Assembly (NCBI RefSeq): GCF_001522545.3
Contig: NC_031769.1
Coordinates: 146,356,600 to 146,420,599 of the forward strand
Source: Parus major
Lineage: Eukaryota; Chordata; Aves; Passeriformes; Paridae
DNA length: 64,000 bases
Reading direction: 5' to 3'
Shown one piece after another: positions 26,401-39,616 of the stretch. Position 1 is the first letter of the stretch; each line of letters opens with the position of its first letter. Both the position numbers and the translations under genes were made by a program. Under the pieces are notes generated by a model. That model made no database searches, had not been told where the DNA came from, and was given only the letters and a program-made list of their open reading frames with translations.

Positions 26401-28663
26401 ATTATTCTATGGAAAGGAAGCAGTGACTTTATAGGATGAACTGAGGGTGGTAAATCGCTGTGGAGAAAACATCTTCCCAGGGACTTGAATAATTTATAGC
26501 AGCATGGTGCAATGGTCACTCATGGTAAAATTCTGCTGTATTCAAAGATTCCACAAATTCAGAAGTTTTAATAATTTTATATATTAAACTCATGTCTCTG
26601 CATTAGCACAGCCTTTCAGAATCAAAAAGGCTTTCAGAGTAGCATATCGAGCGGATGATTTTAATGGGCTTTCAAACACAGTGCCAGGCAGAGACTCAAG
26701 TTACATAGCTCTGAGGGGAGAAAGTGAATTTAGAGGCAGCTATTTATTTTTTCCTTATATTCCACTTTATTTCAAAATATAACACTGGTTCTATGGGATT
26801 ATAAATGCAACAATTTAACATTAATGCCTATTTTTTTAGTCTCTAATGAAGAAATTAAGCCCCAAATCCATCTGCAGCCCCATACAATTGTCATTTGCAT
26901 TTTTTATCCATAAAGATGCTCTAACTCAGAATGACTTTTGGCTACATTTTTTCTTGAAAACTAAAATAAATACCAAGAGAAGCTGGCAACATTCAAAACA
27001 ATCATCCCTGAGCTCAAAACACAAAGATAACAACCCCAAACCACAGTTATTAAAGAAAATAGGCAGAAAGCAGTCCTGTCATCAAAACCTGGAGGCCCAA
27101 GGCCATCATCACAGACAGCCACAGCACCCAGGAGGTGACAGAGGTGTGTATAAAACCTCTCACAGCTCTCAGTGTCCCCAACACCTTGAGCTGCCCAGAG
27201 CCAAGCAGGAAATAAACCAAAGCTAGGTTAAAAACCCTGCCTTAGGGTATAAAATGTGGTGCAACTTTGTTCATGAGCATATTTATACATACACACCCCA
27301 TAAATTATAGGCAAAAAATCCATCCAGTTTATGAGATGTGCTCTACAACCATTGCTCATTGCTACAACATCTCCTCCTTTCTGACATGTTGCATTTTTAT
27401 ACTCCTGTGAAATAAACTCATGGACAATGACAGTCCAGATCCAAAACCAGTTTTTATCTGGATAATGAGAAGTCTGGTAGGAGCTCAGCCTGAAACCAAA
27501 ACTTACTTTCAGATGTTCTGCACACAGGTGCAAAACACAGGTGCAGTGTTCAGAATCTTCTATGTCAATGTATCAGGGCCCATTTTAGCTTAAAATAAAC
27601 AGTTGCAGGCTCCCAAATCAACAATTCTTGCACAGCCTGGCAAACTCAGCAGCCAGATTTCAGTGATCACGTTCCCTTCGTAAAATACTCATCTCTGCTT
27701 TGTTTTACTATTTGCAAGGATACTCCTAAGACTGAATACTTGGTAAACCAAGTGATAGAAATTTCTTCCTTGGATTTTTCTCTGTGTGTTCAGATTATTC
27801 TGCACACTGTGTGTAAGGATGGCTTCAATCTCAGCAGCAGAAGGGCCCATGTCTCATGCACCACAGTGCTCTGAGGAGTCTCAGAACCTTTTTCTCCAGG
27901 TTCATAGAACCTCTGGTCTTACTGGCCTCAGGACAACGTAGGCACAGATATTAAATGTGCCCTTTATTACCTCCCAAGAACATGGCCAGTGATCAGGACC
28001 TTGCAGCATGTTAGCTCTTCCCAAGGCAATTTATTTTCTCTGTTTTGTTACCCCAAAAAGTCAATCAGTGAATATAGTGATTTTCCTCTCAGAATCCACA
28101 CTTATTTTTAAAACATGATTAATGAGTCTTAATGTAGCAGTGGCTCTTACACTTGACAGAAAATAAAATCTCAACCCAACATGTTCAACTTTAAAAAATG
28201 CATAAGAATAACTAGAGCAAAAACAAAGCAGTTATGCTCTACAATGCCATCTCAGGTCTGCTCCCAGAAAGCATTAGCAAACTAAGATATATTTAGTAAA
28301 AATTAAGGTGGCACTATATGTCTGATTTAGTAAAAAACCTCAGAGGAACTGGGAAGGAAAAAAAAAAAAACTACTTTTACTTTCATCCCTGCTTTTGTAG
28401 TTCCTGAAATGTTAGCAACCATGGCTACCAGACGTCAGTGTACTCTCATTTTCATCACCATGAACTACCAAAATGCAAGACATTCCCATTAAACTTTCTC
28501 TCTCTATTTTTTTTTAATTTTAAATATAAGCTTCACATAGTTCAGTACCAGCACAATGGTGAGATGACCTCACATATCCTACCCTTTTTGCCTAAGAACT
28601 CGTGAAATCAGCACTCCTTACCCTGCAGGGTAGATTAAAATCAGGAGTTACAATAGTAAAAAT

Positions 28664-28998
28664 TCATAGAAATACAAAAATATAGAATATCCTGAGTTGG
28701 AAGGGATCCACAAGGATCATCAAGTCCAAATCCTGCACAGGACACCCCAACAGTCCCACCATGTGACCAAGAGTGTTGTCCAAACAGTTTTTGAGCTCTG
28801 TCAGGCTTGGGGCTGTGACCACTGCCCTGGGTAGTGCCCAACTCCTCTCTGGGTGAAGAACATTTTTCTAATACTCACCCTAAACCTCCCCCCTGACACA
28901 GTTCCAGCCATTCTCTCAGGTCCTGTCACTGTCACCACAGAGAAGAGATCAGTGCCTGCCCCTCCTCTTCCCCTCATGAGGAAGCTGCAGACCAAAGC
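28664..28998 (-). mobile_element. CR1 LINE, 3' fragment of a distinct subfamily
   Basis: About 335 bp read as antisense CR1, but of a subfamily different from the commonest one here. After a diverged terminal CATAGAA unit comes ATATCCTGAGTTGGAAGGGA, then a CACAAGGATCATCAAGTCC block, then a segment about a CCCTGGGTAGTGCCCA block. It matches the plus-strand copy at 41306-41526 block for block. It is 5'-truncated and inactive; the right edge is approximate. Confidence 0.95.
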
Positions 28999-31025
28999 TG
29001 GGCAGGATCAGTCTTAAACAACCTTAGGACATTGGTCTTTAGGAACATCTGGGCCAGCATAATCTACAAAAAGAACAATGAAGCTCCTTTTCTTCAGTGT
29101 TCACTTACTCTGGAGACAAGAAAAATTAATAAATGTTAATAAACAAAACAGGTAACCCCCTGGAAGATATGAACAGTGGTTACACATACTGGGAGGTGAA
29201 CTTGGATTACCTTCAAACACATCCTGGTTCTCCCATCCCAAGCCAGAGCAGCATTTCTGGAATAAGAGGCTGCCTGTCTCCTCTCCTCCCAGAATAAGCA
29301 TCTGCAGCAGCTTAATTATCAAGTTACAAATAAACATATTCAGCTTGGTGCATACATTCAATTACAGATAACGAGCTCTAGACAAAAGCTATTGAACTAT
29401 AACTGAAATTCTATGAGCCGGTACACAACAAGCCAAGATTAAATGATACGGACTAAGGACAAGGGAAAAAAAAATATTCTTCCCTTGAAAAGCATGCAAA
29501 GTAAGGAGATTTTCTGGGGAAGATCTGACAAAGAGGTTATTGTCAATACCTCTTATTTTCTCTAGTCTCATCCATTTTTCATAATGTTCCAGCGAAATTT
29601 CAAGTGGTACTCAAATTTTTTTCACTCTGAGTGTTGCTGTTTAAATGAGATGTTTACAAATAAAAGCCTAGTGTTTGCTCAAAGTCGAACTTTATAGTAC
29701 CACCAGGATGCACCATAATATGCTACATGTCTGCAAATAAAAGCTGTGACAAAGCAAAGCCTGAAAGCACATTTTGGAAATTTCTGTAATTTTAAACTCT
29801 GTAGCGATACACCAAATAAACTCCAAGTATTAGAAAGTTGGGAAATTCAGACATACTTTTTACTTTAAAGGAAATGAAAACATCAAGAGTGCAGACAGGG
29901 AGAAATTAAGTCAGTGGAAAACCCTGACGTCTGTCCAATGCGTCAGGCATGGTCAGGAGCTGCACAGATTAATTTTCTCCAGCTTCAAGTCAATTTACAA
30001 ATGTACATAGAGTTCTTTGAATGCATTATGACTATGAATGGCTATGAAAATGTTTTCCTCTCTCAGTTTTCTGACATATGGAAGTGTTCTTTACATATAA
30101 ACTGAGTTTTCATTTGCAATGGCATGAAGACTCTAGACCTCTGCATGCAAACCTTATCAGAAATACAGCTTCTTTATCTCTTCAAAAAGGGCCTGTTGCA
30201 GTGTTCCATCTGAAAGGTTTGCTGTAATTCTTCATCCTGGATTTAGTTTCTTCAGATTCTAAATATAATCTGAAAATGCTAACAATTTCTTCTGCTCAGT
30301 ATCTGTCCAGTGGCTGCGAGTTCATCATCATCATTTTTTATTTTGGACACGTCAATTCGGACTCCACTCTCCTGATAGCACAAAATTAAAACCTCAAGTG
30401 TTGCCTCCTACTTCCAGCATAGCAAAACCCAGACACAGACAAGCAGGATGATTACAGATCACAGAGGGCTTTTGGAAGAGGTATTTCACTTTGTTACCTA
30501 TTGATAGAGAAAATTGATTTCTCTAACCACAACCTGCAGCAAGCTTTCACAAGACTGCAGCTATGACCTTACAAGCACCCCAGTCAGCCCCTGGATAACC
30601 AGGGAGGGAAAGCAGATTCCAAAACTGACTTCTTCCATATCAACAGGATGCTGAGAACTTGCTACACAGCAGGAAGAGACAGGTTTTCCTCCTTTCCAGG
30701 GTAACTGCAAATTAGTGCAATCTGCCAACAGCCAAAAGGAAAGTTCACCTCATACAAAAGAACATCTTCCAGTAGACCTGGAGTATGTTACCCTGACAAA
30801 ACCCAGCTGCTTTCTCATAACTCAGCTGTCAGATGGCCACTGTTTTGGAAAATATTGCTCTGTGAAAAAACCTGCCCCCATAACCCATTGTCACGATATC
30901 CTATATACAAGGTTTCTGCATCTCCTCTTGGAGCCATCACACTGCTGTTAGGGCACTGAGGTCACTTTCTTCCCCTCTTTACTGTTACAGCTGATGACTG
31001 GAGTTGTATCTGGAAGTGGCCACAA
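28999..31025. other. Unique non-coding DNA
   Basis: I see no gene or repeat. CpGs near 29928-29942 (TGACGTC, ATGCGTC) and 30345-30361 (CACGTCAATTCGG) stand out slightly and might mark conserved spots; TGACGTC is also CRE-like. Open frames are under 90 codons. Confidence 0.6.
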
Positions 31026-31178
31026 GCCTGGCAGAGTTCAGGAAGTGTCTGGATGAGGTTTTAAGTCAAGCCATATGGTTTAGTTTTAGGTAGCTCTGAA
31101 AGGAGCAGGACTTGGACTTGATGAACCCTATGGATCGCTTCTAACTTGAGATTTTCCATGATTTTATTATTCTATATA
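31026..31178 (+). mobile_element. CR1 LINE, short 3' fragment, plus strand
   Basis: The sense-strand CR1 tail starts at GCCTGGCAGAGTTCAGGAAG, runs through GGACTTGGACTTGATGAACC and ends in diverged terminal units (TTTTATTATTCTAT). About 150 bp remain. Its divergence is visibly higher than in the 16.7 or 39.5 kb copies, which suggests an older insertion. Confidence 0.9.
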
Positions 31179-34100
31179 ATCCTTTTTCTTTTATGCAAAC
31201 TCTAAAACTGTCAACTGCCTCCTGTCATCCAGGTCTTTTTGTGGGATGAAGACATTTTTCTCAGAAGATTTAGTGTGAATGATTATACAGAGTGAGAAAA
31301 ACTGGGCTAGACAGCAAAAACAGAACAAAAGAACACAGAGTTTTGGGTGAAAAAGTTGAATTTGCTTCATGTGACTGTAATAGCCATTGGCTGGTGCATG
31401 GCAGTACCCAATTAATCAGGCTTCCTAACGAGGTGGGAGTCAATCTTTTGCAAGGATAAGCCTTAGATTTATTTTCTCAGGTTTTTTTTACAGCACAGGG
31501 CATGGCTTGTTATTTCAAATGATCTGGTTCTCTCTCAGCTGCATCAATTCCTCTCTAGTGCTCCAATCTTGGCAGTGAGGCACTTGATGTTTATTACTCA
31601 GTGCCTGGTACAAACTGTGTGTCCAGAAATGCTCACACTCAGAGGGTGCAGCTGGCCTCACACAGGCTGTGGTTAAACTCAGCAGCTGAACAGATCATCC
31701 AACAGCTCCACTGGAGTCAGGGATGGGTAATTGGAAGGGTGGAGATCAAGGTGCAGCAGCTTCTGAGGAGACTAAGCCCCCTGACAGACAAGTGCCATCT
31801 GACCTGACTCACTGCTGGCAGCACCTCTCTCTGACTGGGAGATGGGACTCACGACCACCATGGGGCCACCAGAGTGTCTGCAGCTCAGGGGAAGCTGAAA
31901 TTATATGAACATACCAGCATTTTATAAATACCCAAAGAAAAAACTTCTTCCAGCCCCATACAAAAGGCTGCTCTAAACAATGTAATCTTGAAGGTCAGGA
32001 GGACAAAGCAATAGTTATAACCACAGAGGGGATTAACCAAACAGATCCTCAGGCTCCATTGTTGTTCCCAAAAATACCTTCTGTCCCATGTTGAAGCCTA
32101 AATCTTATCAGCAGGCTGATTTAAACCCATCCTTTTTGGTCAGTCACATTTAAACCTGTTTTACACATCGAGTTAATTGTGGTGTCTCCATCTCTCTATG
32201 GTATTTCTGAAAACGATTTTCTGATTATGACTGTCCTGTTAGAGGACTCCAAAAGAACAAAAAAAAAAACCCACAAAGAAACAAACCACAAACTTATTAC
32301 TCTAAATAATGTGCAAGCACACCAAGCAAAACTCAGTATCTAGTCATGTCTTGGTTCCATTTCAACTGACATGTTCTTTTTAATAAACTATTATTATGAC
32401 ATAATTCTAGACATATTTGTGCTTCTAACAATCTCTGCTCCCAAAAAGGCTGCAAAGCTTTATCCTTCCTTAATTCTTTCATATAACATAAATAAAACAG
32501 AAGAGCAATATATCTGCTCAATAAAACTACAGGGTAAATTCCATTAATTCACTCAAAATCAAGACAACAAATGAGCACTTGAAAGCTCTGAAGTATGAAG
32601 CCATTTCCTGGGACAGGCAGCAATGGGAAGAAATTGCAAAGATTCTTGTTAAAATTATTTTTTCTTGAACTTAAATCTAGTTGTCACCAATGAACCAAGC
32701 CATAAGAATGCTGAAAACTCTTCCTCTAGTCCTACCAATTATCTCCAGTTCTTTCTATTTATAAATTGTGCTTATTTGTGCATTGCTTTTGATGTACAGA
32801 AGAAGGGAACTCAAAGAAGCCAGAGATGGCCAGAACCATGATAAACCAATGTGGCATTTATTTTGCTGTGAATAATATGCAATGATGAACAGAGACAATG
32901 AGTGCCAAAGTGCCACATCTCTGTCGAGAACTGAACTTCCAGTTCCTGGTCACTGCCACATTTTCAAGATGCAGTTTTAGAAAGATTTTGTGTTATACTT
33001 GTAAAGAGTTCAGAAAAATCACAGTACAGTGTGTTTTAGAATGAATTACCAACAGTAACATCACCATTTAACTAAAAATATCTACAAGATTAAGTCTTCT
33101 GACACTGGAATATGACAATATCTGATGCAAACACTTTGAGGATGAAGCAAACTTATAAATTAGCTTCAAAATCTCTGAAGCTCTCTGGAGCCAAAAGCAG
33201 AACTGAAACACAAAAGCTGAGGGCCAAGGCACACAAACTAAAGTGAGTTGCAAGCAAATAAGGTTTGGTACAGGATTTTCATGGAGTACAGTCTGGTCAA
33301 CAGAGGTTTAGGAAACGAAAATCACCCTTTTAAGTGAAGCCAAAGCTCTTGTTATCTCTTATCTGGAACCCACTTGTGAAGTGTTTGATACAGCCAAATA
33401 CACAGTGAGGTTGTTCACTACAATGACTTCAGTCCACATGGTATCAGAAGGGTACAAAAGTGTCAAGAAAGTCAATTAAGAACATTTATGAGCAGCTGAA
33501 GGACACTGCCACAAATCTTTCCAACAATCTGAATTCCCCAATGTCTTTTGCATCCTGCATCCAATGGCTGGGCACTAGAAATACACTGGGTGAAATAACA
33601 GACAAGAGCACCTTAACATAACAAGAAAGGCCCAAATCAAAATGCACATGTGAAAGAAGCTGATGTTACTCCCCTTGAGCTGGATTTGGGGGATGCTTGC
33701 TCTGCTGTGTGGAAGAAGTGGAATTCAGACTGCCCAGCTACTGCACCCACAGCTCCATCATTAATATAAACTACAGTAAAATTCTTAAATAAGGAACCTT
33801 AAATGCATTTTCTGGCTTTTCTCTAAGACTTAAGTGAGTTAAAAAGAGATACAGCAAGTAAACTACAACAAAATCATACCCCCAGCATATTAAAACAATT
33901 GTTTTTGATGACTATCTCACTATCCACATTTAATTTAAAAAAAATTCCAAACAAGTGAAAAATGGAAGACTCAGCACAGTGCTGTTGTTTGATGTAATAC
34001 TTGAAGGCAACTATAAACAGATCCACATTAGAGTATTTCCTCTCATCATCTAATTTCAGGCTGGATGGAGTCACACACCTGAATGTGTGAAGGACACCTG

Positions 34101-37100
34101 GGCTGATGAGCTGCTGCTGCTGCATGGATTCCACAGACCCAGGGAAGCTCCAGAGGGGGCACTGAGCTCAGCTGGGGGAATGTGTGGAGGTGACAGGTGC
34201 ATATTTACATCCTACCACTGACTGAGAGCAAAATCCTTTCAAACAGCAGGGTAGCAGTTTTGTTTCACTGAAAGCCACAGTCCTGATTTGTCTCTGAGTG
34301 AAATGCAAGTATCAGCCTTCCTGAAGAAACAGTCCAGGGTAAAGAACTGGTTCTGCTTTGCTTGGATACTCCTAAAATGTGGGAGTCTGCCTCTCCCACT
34401 GCCCCCAGCATGAAAAATCTCCAGCAGGAACAACACACTTCTCCCACTGTTACATCTTTGGGACAAAACTGTACCAATTACTCATGAAAAAAGGCAAAAG
34501 ACAATGAAAATGTCTGTGATGCTCTGCATTACCTTCCAGGTAAGATCTCCCAAGCCAGGTATGTTGAAGAATCTCTACATTATGGCTCATGATAACAATT
34601 TTGCTTTCAAACACACATGACCTGTCTTCCAAAAAGTAATGCAACTGGTGTGATTAACCACTCCTGTAACAAATCACTCCTGCTCATTCAACAGCTTTGT
34701 CCAATCTTCTCTTTATCACTTCTGCTAATAATAAATCCTCTGCATATTTCACAAGTAGTTTGGCCATGAAAATATTCACTTAAATAATCAGCAGTGAGAT
34801 CTCTCCACTGGTACACATGTATTATTCATTACTACGTAATCTCAACAGCTTGCTCAACATGCCTGGGGCTTCTTTAACTTCCCACAAAAAGGCTGACAGA
34901 GAACTTTTTTTCCCATTTTTTAAGCACTCACAAATTCAGTTTAGTCTATATGCTAAAGCTTTCCTGCTTCCTCTTCCTCCAGCCCTAAACCACAACAAAT
35001 CGCAGGAAAATCCATCAGGAAAAAGTTTGACTAAATGATTTCTAAATTCATCACCAGACTATAGTTTCAGTCTGCTGTTAGATGTGAATAAACTTGACTG
35101 TGTTTGCACTATTCCCCTTCTTTGCATTCTTCTATGTGAATAAAGGGCAAAGCAATGAAATTAAAATTTTGACCTGTTTTCTGCACAGGAATTAAAAGTC
35201 CCCCAGGTATGACAGCAAAACCTCTTCTTTTGCTTCAAGAAGTAGACATTTAAAACGGGCAAAATCCTTATATAAGTACTTAGAAAGTGAGTACCATCAC
35301 AGGAGAAAGGCAAGGACAGAGAAACATAAGTAACTTCATTGTGTTTTGGACAATCAGTTTGGCATAGGCACCTTTTTCCAGGAAACATCTTTGAGTGAAA
35401 ACAAATCAGTATGACTCACTAGATCTCACTCACCTGCTAGTCACCAGATGCCTTTCCACTGCTGAACTTTGGAGCTCTCAAATGTAGCTTCAAGCAGGGT
35501 AATGAAGCCTGGCCAGGTTGCCAGGCTCAGAACACTTTATTTCTACTTGCCACTTATTCCTGCAATTATTTCTTCTTGAGGTGAACTCCTCATATGAGCT
35601 GCACTAAAACAACTCAGCAGAATACCTTCCCCAGACCTCTGCAGTAAGTGATTCTTGCCATTGCAAAGGAAACCAGGCTGAAAAGCAAGGCTCTTTTTGA
35701 GAATGAAAGCCATTCTTTCCCTCCTTTCCTTGCTTTCATTGTGTCTTTGTCTTCCCCAGCTAGGACCATGTGAGTGCTGGCCTTCAGCTCAGTGACCTTG
35801 CAATTCCAGCATGCCATGTTGTTTCCCCAGGAATAACAGGCTTTCTTCTAAGCCCTATGGGATGAAGTATTCTGGGCTGCCCCCTCCAAAAAAATGATTT
35901 TCTTTCCCATCCCTTTTCATCATTGTCCAGTAGCTCAGATAGAACCCAAAACAGTACTTCCAAATAACTTTGCACATGTTGTCAATCTGTTGTGTCCCAG
36001 TGTGGCTGAACAAGTGTGTGAGGATTGACTCTGCACCTCTAAACTGCATTTAATGTTCTCATACACCAGTCAATAAGCAATTTGCTCACAAGCACATACT
36101 AAAATGACATTGATAAAAAACACATGAATTTGATGCAAAAGCAATTGAACAGGTGAACAGCCAGGTGCCAGCTGTGTGCAGCTCATAAGAAGAAACATGA
36201 AGCATCTTCTCAAAAGTCTAAGTCTGGAGTCTACTGGCAAATGGATTTACAGGGTTTGTTGGGTTTTTTTGCCTTATGAATTTATTCCTAAATTCAAAAT
36301 AGCTATTTGTGATTAGCCATCAATAATGCAGGATGCCTCTGAAATAACAGTTATTCTTTCCATTCTACTATGAAAAGTGCCAAGAATAATTCCTTCCATT
36401 TTTTATGATAACTGAGTAATGGAAAAATTCTAACCCAAAGCATATTGCACTGAATCTCACTAACTCACTGATTCCAGCAAAGAAGCTTTTCAATGACAGC
36501 TCAAAGTCATACGGCCAATCAAGCAAAGAAAACAAAGTACTCCTAAAAATCACAGCCTATGTTTATGGTCTGTCAATTAACAGATGACCAAGTTTTTAAA
36601 CAGGTATTAAATAAATACTCTGACTTGCTTTTAAAACTAAAAAGACCTCTTGTTGATTATATTAACATCCTCCAGTATTTGACATACAGGCTTGAACACT
36701 GTTTTATCACATATGACAGTTCAGGTCAGGTCCCAAGGAAGCAGGTTGTGAAATTCACATCAGAGACAAAAATAACTGGGTCTGTAACACACCTTGAGAA
36801 CTGCCAGAAATGCATGATTCTTATGGAGAAGCGTGATCTTTTTAAGTATGACTTTTGATGTCGTACAGCACTGCCCCATATGTCCAACCAAATGCCATTT
36901 TTAAACCCTGAGGATATATTTAGCACAACATACATCATCCTACTGTCGTCATTTCACTGAACAAAGCAAAAGACAGGATCATGCTAAATGATGCATCCTC
37001 GGCTCGTGTCAAGAGCACAGCAGTGAAAGGACTGCAATACCAACGATGGCTAAAATGCAGCCAAGTAAGCTGAAGAAATAAGATGGCATTATAGATACCA

Positions 37101-38340
37101 ATGGATTTGAATTATGAAGTAAAGAATAAAGAATGGAAACATAAAACACGCTGGCATACGAACTATATCTGTTCCTGACTAATCTCTGCTCCCCTGCCAC
37201 TCGCATAAGGCACCATCTGATCTTTCAAGTTCCTGCATGCATGATGAGCTCTTGGCTACAGCCTGGGCTGGTACAGCCAAATCTTTGCTTTTCCACCTGG
37301 GCAGGACAGAATGCAAGTTATCACTTCCGACTGGCACCATTTCCTATGCCCAGAGTGACCCTGCATGACAACTCTATGCCTCATTACACCAGCCAAGAAA
37401 TTAATGTGCATCACCAGCCCTGTACAGCTTACTGTCATCTCAGCAGAAGCTTGAATTATTTACCAAAATTCTGAACAACTGATGATTTTTTTTATTTTTT
37501 TTTTTTATTTTTAAGAGTAAAATTTAGTAAAGAATAAAACATAACTGTCCTGGCAAAAAAACACAGATACCTTTTGTTACTCTATACTCGATGTCCATCA
37601 CAACAAATCTTTTGTTCATCTCACCTTCCTGTTAATAAAACGCCTTTCTGATGTCTTTGGAGCCTCGTCAATCACTCTGTACTGGATTGTAAAGGATGAG
37701 GGCCCCTTTCCCCAACAAACTCCAGTGCACAATCCTTTATTGCACAAAGGAGAATCAAAAAGCAAAGCCAACTAATTCAGCCTCCACTGAAGGACAGGAA
37801 CAAGCAAACCAGCTCCAGGCACATACCCAAGTTTTAAAGTAGGCTTTAGAATGTGAGTTTTGTTCCATTTTTAGGGGGGTATAGAAGGTACTTAGACACA
37901 CTTCAGAGAGATACTTCACCATTGGATACTGCTGATCAATCCTAAGGGAATCATTTTGCTCAGCATTTACCCACAACAAAAACCAGTCTTTGTGTTGAGC
38001 AGTATAAACAAAAATATCATCCAGTAAAGAACCAGCAGTGAACTGGTTTTAAAAACAGTAGTCAGAGAAGAAAGTAAAGCACAGCCAGGGCCTTGTGCAG
38101 GAGTTTTTGGTGCATTTCAGGTGTCCACACCAGACAGCTGCTATTCCCTACACCTTTTGTTCAGAGCTTGCCTTAAGACACAAAATAACTTATCCAAGCT
38201 GCTAAAAGAGCAAGCAGGAGAAATGCCAAAGGATGTGTGCTCTGCCTCTCCATCCTCTCCATCACAAGGTCACCTCTACTAAGTAAAAGCAGTTAAGCAC
38301 TGGTAGGTCATTTGGACCTACAAATAGTTGCTGCCAAACA
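31179..38340. other. 7.2 kb of unique non-coding DNA
   Basis: No recognised transposon. A GC-richer part at 31590-31905 and the interval 36550-37330 are the only segments with a different texture. The latter has a 99-codon plus frame (36559-36858) and a 65-codon minus frame (37009-37206) whose C-terminal half is hydrophobic, plus about nine CpGs between 36866 and 37330. Neither frame matches a family I recognise. A T-rich tract lies at 37486-37512. Confidence 0.6.
37486..37512. repeat. T-rich tract
   Basis: Three T-runs of 8, 12 and 5 bases separated by single A. On the minus strand it would be a poly(A)-like tail, but I recognise no retroelement body beside it. Confidence 0.8.
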
Positions 38341-38448
38341 CAAAGTTATGAAGGTTGGAAAAGACCTCTAGGATCACCAAAGTCCAAACATCAGCCTGGC
38401 AGTTCCAGGTTCACCACTAAACCATGTCCCTAGGCACCACATTCACAC
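38341..38448 (-). mobile_element. CR1 LINE, short old 3' fragment
   Basis: About 105 bp of antisense CR1 of another subfamily: TGAAGGTTGGAAAAGACCTC, then GGATCACCAAAGTCCAAAC, then CACTAAACCATGTCCCTAGG. The block with ACTAAACCATGTCCC is typical of an older avian CR1 group. The terminal 3' repeat is not preserved. Confidence 0.88.
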
Positions 38449-39138
38449 AAACCAGACAAATTCTCCCAATTCTTCCAAGTTTGGGGTCCTTTTCTTCAAT
38501 TTTTTGTAAAACTGATAGATCTTTAAATGACATTTGAGGTCTCCTCCACTGTTTTTAAATTTGGGGTTGGTTACCTGAGAATTTAAAATGTAGGGAGAGT
38601 GAACAAAGATAAGGAAAAGCCTAATTCCACAGGGATCAGTCAAAACATACCAATAAATGCAGGGAATAACAACTGAATTCATAGTACAGATGTGCAAGGA
38701 TGGGATTCTGCTCTCAGCTGAGATGATTGCCTAAAGACTTGATATTAAATGAAATTCCCTCTCACATAAATTGCTCCAGTCAGAAAAAATGTGCACCTTT
38801 CAAATATTTGGAGAGGGAGCAGTTAATTTTGTTTTATTCCTTGAATGTCTCAATTAAGACATTTCTACTAAATAAGCAAAGCATTTTAAGTATTGATCTG
38901 GGGGATTTTTGTCAGCATTAGCTTGATGCACAGTTAATCCAGTTCTTCAAATCCAACATTATCAAGGTTAGATTAAAAATAAAATTCATAGGTAGATTTT
39001 TTGAATTTTTACTGTATCATGGAAAGGAAAATGCTTCTCTCTTTTCTCCTTATGACAGGCACTTTATTTCCCTTGTGCATTTTCAGAATATATATCTGCT
39101 GCAGACTTAGTTTTCTTTTAAAGCCAATGAAAGCTTTC

Positions 39139-39226
39139 AAAAAAAAAAAAAAAAAGAAAAGAAAAAGGGGGAAAAAAAAGGAAAAACAAACAAACAAACA
39201 AAAAACAACCAAAAAAAACCCCCAAA
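39139..39226. repeat. 88-bp A-rich tract
   Basis: A pure run of about 17 A is followed by GAAAA, AAAAGG, (CAAA)n and AACC-type units. Virtually no T occurs on the plus strand, giving a purine- and A-biased asymmetric tract. It creates spurious K-rich (plus) and F-rich (minus) frames. It might be the decayed poly(A) tail of a processed insertion, but no source gene is recognisable upstream. Confidence 0.9.
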
Positions 39227-39281
39227 GGCTATTTTAATAGAATTGCCTAACACAGCAAGTTCATTTTTGGAGCCCAGCTCT

Positions 39282-39340
39282 GCCAAGTCAAGCCAAGTCA
39301 AGCCAAGCCAAGCCAAGCCAAGCCAAGCCAAGCCAAGCCA
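39282..39340. repeat. (GCCAA)n pentanucleotide microsatellite
   Basis: About 12 pentamer units. The first few alternate GCCAA with GTCAA, forming a 10-bp higher-order period; the later ones are pure. The minus strand reads as repeats of WLGLA, because three pentamers make five codons. This is an artefact, not a protein. It lies between the A-rich tract and a CR1. Confidence 0.97.
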
Positions 39341-39433
39341 CTCACCTGCTTCTCTGAACAAATCTGTTCTCATCACCAAGAATTTTCTGGTCCATAACAG
39401 ACTATTGTGCTGTGTCAGTCTGGTAGGTCATGG

Positions 39434-39616
39434 ACTCACAGACCTTAGAATGGTTTGGGTTGGAAGGGACCTTCAAGATACCTCATTCCAATCCTCTGCC
39501 ATGGGCAGGGACACCTTCCACTATCCCAGGCTGCTCCAAACCCTGTCCAGTCTGGCTTTGGACTCTTCCAGGGATGGGGCAGCCAAAGCTTCTCTGGGCA
39601 GCCTGGTCCAGTGCTA
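39434..39616 (-). mobile_element. CR1 LINE, 3' fragment
   Basis: About 180 bp of antisense CR1 tail, well preserved: TAGAATGGTTTGGGTTGGAA, CATTCCAATCCTCTGCCATG, then GGGACACCTTCCACTATCCC, ending near TCTGGGCAGCCTGGTCCAGT. The low divergence suggests one of the younger insertions of this window. It lies 93 bp from the pentanucleotide array. Confidence 0.95.

Larger units (their letters stand above)
19966..28663. other. 8.7 kb of unique non-coding DNA
   Basis: No CR1 or other recognised transposon and no convincing exon lies here. It contains two CpG-retaining patches (separate entries) and ordinary A-tracts (about 20921-20935). The longest frames are 135 codons minus at 23043-23450 and 126 codons plus at 26846-27226. 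Both lack recognisable domains and their composition is low-complexity (for example Q/H/K-rich in the second). Confidence 0.65.

Noticed and set aside
26846..27226. 126-codon plus frame
   Set aside because: Low-complexity K/Q/H/S-rich reading with no domain and no convincing splice signals; compatible with chance.
39137..39379. Minus frame with WLGLA repeats
   Set aside because: It is the translation of the (GCCAA)n microsatellite and the A-rich tract; the periodicity comes from three pentamers making five codons.
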